Part shown: piece after piece, positions 6,256 to 13,251 of the stretch
Position numbering within the stretch: the stretch's first letter is position 1
How the letters are laid out: each line of letters begins with the position of its first letter
Source of the DNA: Clostridiales bacterium
GTDB taxonomy: Bacteria > Bacillota_A > Clostridia > Oscillospirales > Oscillospiraceae
Assembly (NCBI GenBank): GCA_019417795.1
Contig: DXUR01000042.1
Location: forward strand, 1 to 13,303
Direction: 5' to 3'
Length of the DNA: 13,303 bases
Position numbers and translations under genes: made by a program
The notes under the pieces: model-generated
Told to the model about the DNA's origin: nothing
Seen by the model: the letters and a program-made list of their open reading frames with translations, nothing else
The model's database searches: none

Positions 6256-7632
6256 TTAACCCACCTCCTTTGGCGGCTGCATGAATTCTTCCAATTCCTT
6301 GTTGGAAATGCCATTGTCCAACAGCCTTTTCTTCAAGGAATCGGAGATCAAGCCGATTTTTTTATGGTGCCCCACCACACGGGTTTCACCACGGTCATCA
6401 GTTACATTGTCCTCCACTTCATATTTGTATAGGGAATGGGCGATCAGCCGCCCGTCCTGGTAGTCCTCGCCCTCGATGATTTCCATGATCTTACGGGAAC
6501 GGTCCTCCAGCTGCTTGGTAAAGACGATGATGGGATACGCCTCTACCATGATCTGCATGAGGATGGAGTCATCCATGTTGTACTTGCGTTTGGCAAGGGT
6601 CATCATCCTGCGGTAAGTACTGTTGCAGGAATTGGAGTGGATGGTGGTACATACGGTATGGCCGGTGCGGGAACTTTCGGCTGCGGACAGGCTTTCTGCC
6701 GCTGACCGCATTTCACCTACACCGATGACATCCGGATGCTTACGCAGCACCCGCTCCAGAAGAAAATCCTGATTGATGTTCAGCGCAGGGTTCTCGCTGG
6801 GGCGGGTCAGCAGATGTACCACGGAATTGAGGATATTGCCCTGTGCATCCCGCTTGACCAGATCAAATTCGCGGCTGCCTTCTTCAATGGTAATAAGGCG
6901 CCGGTTATTGGGCACATTGGACAGCAGCCAGGCCATGATCGTGGTCTTGCCGGAGCCGGTGGAGCCGGCAATGCAGACGGACACCCCATATCGTATACAG
7001 GCAGTCAGAAAGTGAAGCATTTCAGCGGTGGCACTGCCGGAGTTCAGCAGTTTTTCTTCACTGACGGTCTGCTGGTTGACAATACGGATGGAGGCATTGA
7101 CGCCTACATCTGCATCCACAATGGGAGTTTTGTCCACTGAAATACGGATGTTTTTGTCCAGAAATCCCACAATGCTGGGCATAGTATCATCAATGACCAT
7201 GCCGCAGGCGTTGAGCATTCGGCGGATCACATCGATGGCGTGCTGGGGCGAACTGAATTTATCAGAGATCTTGATACTGCGCCCACTGGATTCGATCACT
7301 TCAATGTCGTTGTAGGCGTTGATGTTGACCTCCTCAACACCAGGCTTATAGATCCATTTCTTCAAAAAGGAGTAGCCGGCCATGTCTTCATAGAGCTTGG
7401 AACACAGTTCTTTTGTAGAGAGCCCGTCAAGGGCATATTTGCGTTTGACAATGTAGTGTTCCATCAGTTCTTTCAGCAGGCTTGTGGCACGCTCTGCATT
7501 GCCTTCCCCAGCTTCAGCAATGGTGGAGGCATGGTTTTCGGCAAAATACCGCTGTACATCCTCCAGTACCTGGTCATAGGTCAGCTCCTGATTGGCGGCC
7601 GGTGTGAAGAATATATCATTCAAATTACTCAT
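6256..7632 (-). CDS. cpaF: CpaF/TadA-family type II/IV secretion ATPase
   Basis: This is the hexameric traffic ATPase that powers pilus assembly or secretion at the inner face of the membrane. In the 458-residue product the Walker A motif G-S-T-G-S-G-K-T-T is at about 223-231, the Asp box I-T-I-E-E-G at 247-252, the Walker B region V-I-G-V-G-E-M-R at 302-309 and the His box G-H-T-V-C-T-T-I-H-S-N-S at 324-335. All essential residues are present. The start at 7632 is chosen because AGGAGG stands six bases before it; an ATG 11 codons upstream is in the open frame but its ribosome-binding site is absent. The gene overlaps the end of the CpaE-like gene by eight bases. The N-terminal domain (1-200) is of CpaF type, without the longer N-terminus of some TadA proteins. 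Related ATPases also occur in conjugation systems, but the neighbours favour Tad. Confidence 0.95.
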   Translation of the reverse strand: MSNLNDIFFTPAANQELTYDQVLEDVQRYFAENHASTIAEAGEGNAERATSLLKELMEHYIVKRKYALDGLSTKELCSKLYEDMAGYSFLKKWIYKPGVEEVNINAYNDIEVIESSGRSIKISDKFSSPQHAIDVIRRMLNACGMVIDDTMPSIVGFLDKNIRISVDKTPIVDADVGVNASIRIVNQQTVSEEKLLNSGSATAEMLHFLTACIRYGVSVCIAGSTGSGKTTIMAWLLSNVPNNRRLITIEEGSREFDLVKRDAQGNILNSVVHLLTRPSENPALNINQDFLLERVLRKHPDVIGVGEMRSAAESLSAAESSRTGHTVCTTIHSNSCNSTYRRMMTLAKRKYNMDDSILMQIMVEAYPIIVFTKQLEDRSRKIMEIIEGEDYQDGRLIAHSLYKYEVEDNVTDDRGETRVVGHHKKIGLISDSLKKRLLDNGISNKELEEFMQPPKEVG

Positions 7633-8419
7633 CGGCATCCTCCTCACATTCATACGCTGCATCATCCTCTGACTGTTCGGCCAGTTCCATTTGCTCCAGA
7701 ATTTCCAGTACCTTGTTCAGTGAAGCAGTGTATTTGGGGTTACAGTAGGTGATAGCCTTGAACATACCGCCTTCGGTAGCACAGCGGTCGATCTCCTTAC
7801 TGTAGGGAAGCAGGCCGTCAAACCCGCCAATGATATAGCCCATTTCATCCAAGGCGTGGAAGGGACGGGCCAGACCGGCGAATGTCATATGCTCAGAAAA
7901 CCGGAAGCGCTCGTCCACAAGCAGAGGTTGATGGGCTTTCAGGTAGTTGATGCCCTTTAGGTCCGGGGTGAGGATACGGATGACCACATCGCCGGCTTCA
8001 ATGGCGGCGGGAGTGAACACATTGGTCATGCTGGTGCTGCAGTCCAGAATGACGAAATCTACCAGTTTGGCGGCAGCATGAATGAGCTGCAGTACCATGG
8101 TATATTTGACCTCTGGGTAGCTCAGCGGGTTTTCTCCTGCCGCATAGCCCATCATCCCAATGAAGGGATAGTTTTTCAGCACTGTCACATGACTGGCGAC
8201 CAGAGATGTATCAATCTCCACACTGCTCAAAACCTGGCCGATAGAGGTATTGGTCTGGATGATCTGCTCCGGTAGCCAGACCGGCAGCATAGGGACATTC
8301 ATATCGGCATTGATAATGATGGCTTTCCGCTTGTCCCGGGTCAGGGCTTTGGCCAGAATACAGCAGAACATGGATTTGCCGCTGCCGGGGCTTCCCCAGA
8401 CGGTGATAACTTTACCCAT
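7625..8419 (-). CDS. CpaE-like MinD/ParA-superfamily P-loop ATPase
   Basis: The 264-residue protein begins with a beta strand and the P-loop G-S-P-G-S-G-K-S (9-16). An I-I-I-N-A-D strand (35-40) and the Walker B-like V-I-L-D-C-S-T-S-M (about 123-131) follow. This is the layout of the CpaE/TadZ localisation ATPase of Tad systems. Unlike CpaE, it has no N-terminal receiver-like domain. The signature lysine of the MinD deviant Walker A (K-G-G-x-G-K-T) is replaced by Ser10. The C-terminal 20 residues are strongly acidic. The ATG has GGAGG ten bases upstream, and its stop overlaps cpaF. Its likely role is positioning or activating the secretion ATPase; a role in another step cannot be excluded. 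Confidence 0.8.
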   Translation of the reverse strand: MGKVITVWGSPGSGKSMFCCILAKALTRDKRKAIIINADMNVPMLPVWLPEQIIQTNTSIGQVLSSVEIDTSLVASHVTVLKNYPFIGMMGYAAGENPLSYPEVKYTMVLQLIHAAAKLVDFVILDCSTSMTNVFTPAAIEAGDVVIRILTPDLKGINYLKAHQPLLVDERFRFSEHMTFAGLARPFHALDEMGYIIGGFDGLLPYSKEIDRCATEGGMFKAITYCNPKYTASLNKVLEILEQMELAEQSEDDAAYECEEDADE

Positions 8420-8446
8420 AACGAAGATCCTCCTTCCTTGATTTGA

Positions 8447-9286
8447 TTATTCTGCCGAGGGTGCAGTTTCATTAGTGGATTGTGCAGACTCTGCAGTTTC
8501 CGTTTCCTGGGGTTCACTTTCAACATCAGAATTTTCCGCATCTGCAGCTTCTTCCTCAATCAAAGTTTCGGGGAAGTAGATTTCCTGCAGAGTCTTATCC
8601 TGCTCGGCAAGCAGCTCATCTGCCAGTTTGTCATTGTTGCGGGAGATAAGAGCCACATGAGCTACGCCGTCATTTTCAAGACCGGTAATGATCTTCGCCT
8701 GTTCAGGGCTTGCCAGCACAGTGATGGTGGCTGACTGCTGCTTTTCTTCATCCTCCGTGGGCTCCTTGGCATTATCCACATTGATGCCGTCTGAGTCTGT
8801 GACGGACAATACTTTGACAAAACGCAGTTCCGGTACTTCGGCCGCCGTATCAAGAAAGTGGTAAATACGGATGATGTCACCGGGCTGAAGCTTGTCAGAG
8901 AGGCCGGAAGCAAGTGTTTTAACGGTCAGCGAGATAGCGACCTTACCGGAAGGGATGCTGTTGAGCGCCACATCGGACGAAACCGGTACAGAGCTGATCT
9001 TGCTGGTAAGGATATAGTCACCCACAGCCAAGTCGGCGGTAGCGTAAAGACCATTTACATCAGAGAGCTGATGGGCGATGTTGGAGGGGAGGTTATAGCC
9101 GCCTACCTCAACCACCTCGGCATTTTCTGACGAGATTTGTTCGCCTTTCAATACCGGCTGGGTAATGCGGACGATTTCCTCCTTTCCATTGGTCTGACGG
9201 GCGATGGTTGGAAGTGCCACAAAGGCGATAACCGCCGCCAGCAGCAGAGAAAGGATACCGAAGATGAATCGGTTATTGAGTTTCAT
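8447..9286 (-). CDS. cpaB: CpaB/RcpC-like SAF-domain pilus assembly protein
   Basis: The 279-residue protein has one N-terminal membrane anchor (about 7-27) and is otherwise extracytoplasmic. A SAF domain (about 36-97) is suggested by P-V-L-K-G-E-Q-I and D-L-A-V-G-D-Y-I-L-T, the two turn motifs of this fold. An RcpC-type domain follows (about 105-216), with L-Q-P-G-D-I-I-R-I-Y (133-142) in the position usual for CpaB. The tail (244-279) is an acidic, Q/E/T/S-rich low-complexity region that may reach into the cell wall. In diderms CpaB works with the secretin; here no secretin is present, as expected for a monoderm. GGAGAC lies seven bases before the ATG. Order (peptidase, CpaB, CpaE, CpaF) is typical Tad. 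Confidence 0.85.
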   Translation of the reverse strand: MKLNNRFIFGILSLLLAAVIAFVALPTIARQTNGKEEIVRITQPVLKGEQISSENAEVVEVGGYNLPSNIAHQLSDVNGLYATADLAVGDYILTSKISSVPVSSDVALNSIPSGKVAISLTVKTLASGLSDKLQPGDIIRIYHFLDTAAEVPELRFVKVLSVTDSDGINVDNAKEPTEDEEKQQSATITVLASPEQAKIITGLENDGVAHVALISRNNDKLADELLAEQDKTLQEIYFPETLIEEEAADAENSDVESEPQETETAESAQSTNETAPSAE

Positions 9287-9298
9287 AAGCGTTGTCTC

Positions 9299-9811
9299 CT
9301 ATCTTAAAAATAGTTGGGCCAAGGTCGCTGTACAGCAGCCGCAGGCGAGAAATGGCAGGAACGGGATAGCAAGGGGCTGCCCGGTTCGGTAAAGCCGCCT
9401 GAGAAGAAAGATCACAGGCATTGCGGTAACAGCTGCAGTCAGAAAGACCAGCGCCATGCCGGAAGGACCGTAGACCAGCCCTAATATCCCGCAGAACTTG
9501 ATATCCCCGCCGCCCAGACCAGTGCCGTTTGTTGCCAGTGCAGCTGCCAATGGAATACAAAAGCCGAGCAGGGCACCTACCAGAGCATGGGTAGCGACCG
9601 GCCAGAGAAAGAGCGGCGGAAGTCCATGATTTAACAGGAAATACCCTTGAAGGACCGGCGCCAGGGCAGCTAAGGGGATAAAAAAGACGAGTGCCCGGTC
9701 AGGCACCCGTCTGTAAAGCACATCGTAGACAGCAAAGCCGGCCACCACAAAAAATATGGTAAGCAGGTAAGCTGTCCAGAGGTTATTCTCGATTGGTATA
9801 CCAGTCATCAT
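9299..9811 (-). CDS. A24-family prepilin peptidase (TadV/CpaA type)
   Basis: The 170-residue integral membrane aspartic protease cuts leader peptides from pilins and pseudopilins. The two catalytic aspartates of family A24 are present: D30 in V-Y-D-V-L-Y-R-R-V-P-D and D103 in G-L-G-G-G-D-I-K-F (GxGD motif). About six hydrophobic helices cover the protein. It lacks the methyltransferase domain of PilD, as usual for TadV/CpaA. The start at 9811 is chosen since GGGAG is five bases ahead; an upstream ATG (9841) lacks one. The gene overlaps the last 29 bases of the secreted-protein gene. Likely substrates in the window are the three proteins with an N-x-R-G-[E/D] motif before a helix. Confidence 0.9.
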   Translation of the reverse strand: MMTGIPIENNLWTAYLLTIFFVVAGFAVYDVLYRRVPDRALVFFIPLAALAPVLQGYFLLNHGLPPLFLWPVATHALVGALLGFCIPLAAALATNGTGLGGGDIKFCGILGLVYGPSGMALVFLTAAVTAMPVIFLLRRLYRTGQPLAIPFLPFLACGCCTATLAQLFLR

Positions 9812-11480
9812 AAAGGCTCCCTTGGATCGAAACATAGTCATTTAGGTTGATGGATAACATACCGTCAGGAGTCCAGGTATCCCACACCTGTGTATAGATG
9901 GTGTAGTCGGTGGCATCGGGGAACCACAGCGGTGTGAAATGCACTGTCCGGTCATAGGTGGAAAACTCGTTGGGCTTAAAGATGAATTTTGCACTTTGGC
10001 CGCCGGAACGCTGCAGAAGCCGCAGATAGGTCTGATACTGGAACTCAGGAAATACGGAAAAGGCAGTTTGGGGATAAGTAATGTGGCTGGTCGGGGCATC
10101 TGTTGACAGCGTTGCCCGCACTTCGGTTTTAACGCCGTACCCGCTTTTCATCGTCTTGCCGGATGCTGTGGGTACAATATCATCTGGCATTAGAGACATC
10201 TCGCCGCTGATGGAAGCGGAGTAGCCCGTATATTCGTATTCCCAATATCCTTCATCGACCCAGTGACCGCCATCTTCACCGTGGTCGCACCATACCCATA
10301 CAGGCACCCAGTAGCAGCTCCAGACGCCCCAGTTGGCAGTGAGCTTCTGCGTTTCATTGGGCAGGGGCGGCACAGAGTAGCCGGGATTCGTGTCGGTTGC
10401 CACAGGGTCAGGCGGAATGTGTTCATTCAGGTCCACGATCTTTGCGACAAAGGTATCCTGGGCGGTATAGGCGCCGCTGACAGATACTGTAATGGTTATG
10501 GTCTGGGGTGTGGAGGGAGTATGCCATTTGACCCAGACTACCTGACTGTCACCGGCGGGGATCACTATATCATTGACCCGGTAGGTGGTGCCGAGAATAT
10601 GGAAGGTAACCGATGCCGGATTATCCGGCGTCAGATCCTGATCTGTCCGCAGTGTGACGGCGGTGATCACATCCGTATCTACTCGGTATTCGACATCAGG
10701 GGCCTCAATTTCTCCTTCCGGCGGAGCTTCATCAAACCAGACGATACCAACGCCAAGGGTGCTGATGATGTCGGAATTGTTCTGCTTTCCAGTGGTGTTG
10801 CCTGTCCAGACGGAGATGCCAAGGTCGCTGAATTCCAGGAACATTGACAGCGGCAGATTTTTATGGGTAAGCGAGGTCATGGTTTTCCGCAGATTGCCGC
10901 CGGACATCTGATCATACAGGCCGGCCTCAGTAGCTGTCATGCAGTAATACTGACCGTTGTGAGTGAAGTAGGCAATGGGTTCAATCAGAAGCTTGTACTC
11001 GCCGGCAATCATCCGTTCATAATCGACGCCGGCTGCCTGAGCGACCATCATGCACGCATATTCAGAACAGAAATACCGTTTGATGGCTTCGATGTTGCTC
11101 TGCCCCTTGCTGCTGACGATGGTGGGCATAGACTGTGTAGGTCTAATGCAGGAATAGGCAACGCCGGACTGAAGGGAGAGGCCGGTGCCGCCCAGATATT
11201 GCAGCTTGTTGACTTTACCAAAATGGAGAAGACTGGTTTTCTGCGTCCGGTTTGAAAAGTCCAGCGGCGAAGATACGGCAGTTCCACTGGATGCGTCAAC
11301 AACAGTAATGCGAACGCCATCGTTGCCTGAGTTCCAGAAGTTGCTGCTTGTGCCCTGACCCATGCTGCCACCGCCGCCATCTATGTTTCCATTTCCGCCC
11401 GATGCAAAGGCAGAGGAGGGGAATAGACAGAAAACAAGGGTAAAGCAGCATAGGAAGGCGAGAAGTCGTTTCAAATACAT
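9783..11480 (-). CDS. Large secreted protein, candidate pilus-associated adhesin
   Basis: The 565-residue protein starts with a signal peptide (basic K4-R5, hydrophobic core 6-20, likely cut after A-F-A at 27). A Gly/Ser/Asn-rich linker (28-55) follows. An N-terminal domain (about 56-250) contains C111, C138, C143 and C180. A beta-sandwich region (about 265-350) resembles CARDB-type adhesion domains (D-Q-D-L-T-P-D-N-P-A-S then V-W-V-K-W). An unusual aromatic stretch (384-417) has eight Trp, two Cys and H-x-E-D-G-G-H. A C-terminal beta-rich part ends without LPxTG motif or membrane helix. The ATG at 11480 is preferred over upstream starts because it directly begins the signal peptide and has GGAG four bases ahead. 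The gene overlaps the prepilin peptidase gene, which ties it to the Tad machine. A tip or surface adhesin role is inference. Confidence 0.75.
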   Translation of the reverse strand: MYLKRLLAFLCCFTLVFCLFPSSAFASGGNGNIDGGGGSMGQGTSSNFWNSGNDGVRITVVDASSGTAVSSPLDFSNRTQKTSLLHFGKVNKLQYLGGTGLSLQSGVAYSCIRPTQSMPTIVSSKGQSNIEAIKRYFCSEYACMMVAQAAGVDYERMIAGEYKLLIEPIAYFTHNGQYYCMTATEAGLYDQMSGGNLRKTMTSLTHKNLPLSMFLEFSDLGISVWTGNTTGKQNNSDIISTLGVGIVWFDEAPPEGEIEAPDVEYRVDTDVITAVTLRTDQDLTPDNPASVTFHILGTTYRVNDIVIPAGDSQVVWVKWHTPSTPQTITITVSVSGAYTAQDTFVAKIVDLNEHIPPDPVATDTNPGYSVPPLPNETQKLTANWGVWSCYWVPVWVWCDHGEDGGHWVDEGYWEYEYTGYSASISGEMSLMPDDIVPTASGKTMKSGYGVKTEVRATLSTDAPTSHITYPQTAFSVFPEFQYQTYLRLLQRSGGQSAKFIFKPNEFSTYDRTVHFTPLWFPDATDYTIYTQVWDTWTPDGMLSINLNDYVSIQGSLYDDWYTNRE

Positions 11481-11500
11481 CACGCTCCATTCCTTTTGAA

Positions 11501-11532
11501 AATAGGAAGGCCGCCACAATCCTGTGACGGCC
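11501..11532 (-). terminator. Terminator-like hairpin upstream of the secreted-protein gene
   Basis: GGCCGTCACA (11532-11523) pairs with TGTGGCGGCC (11518-11509), ten pairs with one G-U wobble and a short loop. The following minus-strand sequence TTCCTATTTTC is only a poor T-run. It is 28 bases before the ATG of the secreted protein, so it may reduce read-through or alter translation. Terminator activity is moderately likely. Confidence 0.5.
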
Positions 11533-11560
11533 AAGTAGTGTCATATTCAGTTGTAGTAAA

Positions 11561-12130
11561 TCAGCCCATATTGCCGACCTGTTTGTTCAGATCCCCATCG
11601 CTGTCACCGGTGGACTGCTGTACATTGCCGGGAACAACCCAGCCAAACACTGGATCGTATACAGCTCCATTTCCGTTGCTGGAGCCGGGAACCGGGTCAT
11701 TGCTGGGCGGCGTTTGCTCGGCGGGTGGGGCAGTGACCTCCGGAACTGACGGGTCAGGATTGACGGTATGCTCCTGACCAGGATCTTTGATTTCGGTCTT
11801 ACCTTCCGGCACCGGAGGAGGTGTTTCTTTAGGCTTTTCGGTGTCAGTGAAGTCGATCACAACCTCATCCTCCGTTTGGGAGGTTACTTTGGGATATTCT
11901 TCTTTGGCGTCTGTGGACTGGCCGGGGGCATAAGCATCTGCTCCATTATCACCATCTGTCTGTGTGCCGCCATCTGACCAATCGCCGGTGACGCTGCTGG
12001 GTGGAGATTCATCCGGTCTAAAATCTCCGGTACGGTCGCGGCTTACGAACCAGCAGACACCCAGAATAGAGACGCAGAGGAGAGCCAGCGAGGAAACAAT
12101 AAAGCCTTTGGATTGGAAAAACTTCTTCAT
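11561..12130 (-). CDS. Membrane-anchored proline/acidic-rich extracellular protein (DUF6550-like)
   Basis: The 189-residue protein has a short basic N-terminus, one membrane helix (about 9-29) and a low-complexity outer region (34-189) rich in P, D, E, T, S and G, with P-P-P-V-P, A-P-P and T-P-P clusters. Near the C-terminus G-A-V-Y-D-P-V-F-G-W-V-V-P-G (about 154-167) resembles the conserved V-Y-x-P-x-F-G-W motif I associate with DUF6550 proteins in Firmicutes Tad/ICE regions. The structure suggests a wall-spanning linker or spacer. AGGAG lies 12 bases before the ATG, longer than usual. The family name is a recollection and unverified. Confidence 0.65.
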   Translation of the reverse strand: MKKFFQSKGFIVSSLALLCVSILGVCWFVSRDRTGDFRPDESPPSSVTGDWSDGGTQTDGDNGADAYAPGQSTDAKEEYPKVTSQTEDEVVIDFTDTEKPKETPPPVPEGKTEIKDPGQEHTVNPDPSVPEVTAPPAEQTPPSNDPVPGSSNGNGAVYDPVFGWVVPGNVQQSTGDSDGDLNKQVGNMG

Positions 12131-12204
12131 ATTTTACATACACTCCTTTTTTGCTGTTATATAAAGCCTATACGGTAGAATGTGCCGGGCTTTCAACAGT
12201 ATTG

Positions 12205-12705
12205 TTAGAATTTTGTGTTGTGGTAGCCTGTCAGCTCCACCCGTTGGGTGATAGCCGGATAACTGTGACCGAACATCTGCACATAGAACTCCACATCACA
12301 GTAAAAGATGTACTCAACCCGTCCATCCTCTACATTGAACTCCAGGCTGATGTCGGAAACCTTGTAATCCTCCGTTGAAAGCGGAATCTTGGAGTCCAGG
12401 CCGCCTGCTACTGTAGCCTCCAGCATGTCGGTATAATCATTGCTGGAGTAAAGGGTATTTAGGTACTCTTCAAAGTTGGTTTCACGCTGGGAGCGGTAGG
12501 TGTCTGCATAAATTGTGCCGCTGAGGTTATTTAACTCCATTTTAGCGCCATTGCGGATGTTGATGCAGGTGATCCGGATGGAAGCGTACAGGAGCAGGAA
12601 GGAGATCAGCATCACGATACCTACCACAAAAAAGCAGGCGAAAAAGGTGATCTCGCCCCGTTCGTTTCGCAGCGACTGTTTCAGCCGCAGGAATATGCGT
12701 TTCAT
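12205..12705 (-). CDS. TadE-like pseudopilin/minor pilin
   Basis: The 166-residue protein has a basic leader, the motif N-E-R-G-E (14-18), a single hydrophobic helix (about 19-42) and a beta-rich outer domain (about 55-166). This is the architecture of TadE/TadF pseudopilins, which are processed by the prepilin peptidase and probably initiate or cap the pilus. The helix-proximal motif G-E-I-T-F-F resembles the G-x-x-x-x-E type seen in TadE, but with the acidic residue at +1. It starts nine bases after the DUF4320-like gene, with GAGGTGA ahead of the ATG, so the two are co-expressed. A related pair (TadE and TadF, or TadG) is usual in Tad loci. Confidence 0.75.
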   Translation of the reverse strand: MKRIFLRLKQSLRNERGEITFFACFFVVGIVMLISFLLLYASIRITCINIRNGAKMELNNLSGTIYADTYRSQRETNFEEYLNTLYSSNDYTDMLEATVAGGLDSKIPLSTEDYKVSDISLEFNVEDGRVEYIFYCDVEFYVQMFGHSYPAITQRVELTGYHNTKF

Positions 12706-12713
12706 AGGTCACC

Positions 12714-13175
12714 TCACTTCCAGTAGTGCTCACTGACGCCGCTGCCACGGGCAACCACTGTGATGTTTACCAGGTCAAAATTCCAGAACCCACCCAGTTT
12801 GGCATCTCCCTCGATAGTAATGAAGAAGGGGGTGCCCAACTGGATGGCATTTGTCATACCGGATGGCCTGGGTGATGTGTAGGTAGCGTCAATGGAGTAG
12901 GAAATATTTTCGGCTCCTTCGATCTGAGAACTCAAAAATTCAAACAGCTCATCGGTCTCGCCGTTGACGCCGCCGGAAAGCTGGATCTGTTTGACCATCT
13001 GATCGGCGGCATGGTCAAGTTCCTGCTTGGTGGAAATGATGCTGAACAGGTCAATAATGAAGGCAAGAAGCAGGACGGCAATGAAGATAAAGACCACCGT
13101 ACTGAAATAGTTGGCCTCGCCCCGCTCGTTGTTCAGCATCTTCCGGGCTTTTTGAAAGAGAATAGAAACCACCAC
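12714..13175 (-). CDS. DUF4320-type pseudopilin-like protein
   Basis: The sequence around N-E-R-G-E-A-N-Y-F-S-T-V, the following helix and the stretch Q-E-L-D-H-A-A-D-Q-M-V-K-Q-I-Q-L-S-G-G-V-N are typical of DUF4320 proteins found in Tad-like clusters of Clostridia elements. It carries one hydrophobic helix after R-G-E and a C-terminal domain rich in beta strands. The start is uncertain. The coordinates give the outer GTG limit (13175), but the best ribosome-binding-like sequence (AAAGGTGGTG, 13170-13179) overlaps this codon and would fit an ATT at 13163. An ATG at 13139 has only a weak GGAAG ahead. All choices leave the R-G-E motif near the N-terminus. It is the first gene after a terminator and possible promoter, and probably heads the operon. 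Confidence 0.8.
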   Translation of the reverse strand: MVVSILFQKARKMLNNERGEANYFSTVVFIFIAVLLLAFIIDLFSIISTKQELDHAADQMVKQIQLSGGVNGETDELFEFLSSQIEGAENISYSIDATYTSPRPSGMTNAIQLGTPFFITIEGDAKLGGFWNFDLVNITVVARGSGVSEHYWK

Positions 13176-13181
13176 CTTTAC

Positions 13182-13218
13182 TTAAATTGAAAACAGCCGC
13201 TCCAAACCGGAGCGGCTG
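13182..13218 (-). terminator. Strong terminator hairpin directly upstream of the tad operon
   Basis: CAGCCGCTCC (13218-13209 read on minus) pairs perfectly with GGAGCGGCTG (13203-13194) over ten base pairs with a five-base loop, followed by TTTTCAATTT. It either ends transcripts from a gene beyond the right edge or lies in the leader of the tad operon as an attenuator, since the coding start is only about 20-55 bases further on. Confidence 0.85.
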
Positions 13219-13242
13219 CTATGCAAAGTTTTGACTGTACCA

Positions 13243-13251
13243 AGTATAACA
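13243..13251 (-). promoter_or_regulatory. Possible extended -10 promoter for the tad operon
   Basis: TG-T-TATACT on the minus strand (13243-13251) is an extended -10 element identical in its hexamer to the -10 of the ssb promoter. No good -35 stands at the right distance (TTTCGC at 17 bases), so it would rely on the extended -10 or on an alternative sigma factor. Transcription would start near 13236 and enter the terminator hairpin at once. A chance match is possible. Confidence 0.35.

Noticed and set aside
5446..6432. Long plus-strand open frame (328 codons) opposite tadB
   Set aside because: It is antisense to tadB and the end of cpaF, has low-complexity H/Q-rich content typical of a reversed coding strand, and no ribosome-binding site; tadB is clearly the real gene.
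10263..10847. Plus-strand frame of 194 codons opposite the secreted-protein gene
   Set aside because: Antisense to a gene with signal peptide and good start; composition shows no domain.
12167..12196. Possible promoter TTGAAA-18-TATAGG before the DUF6550-like gene
   Set aside because: Spacer of 18 and a poor -10; the genes before it are close and co-directional, so a chance match is as likely.
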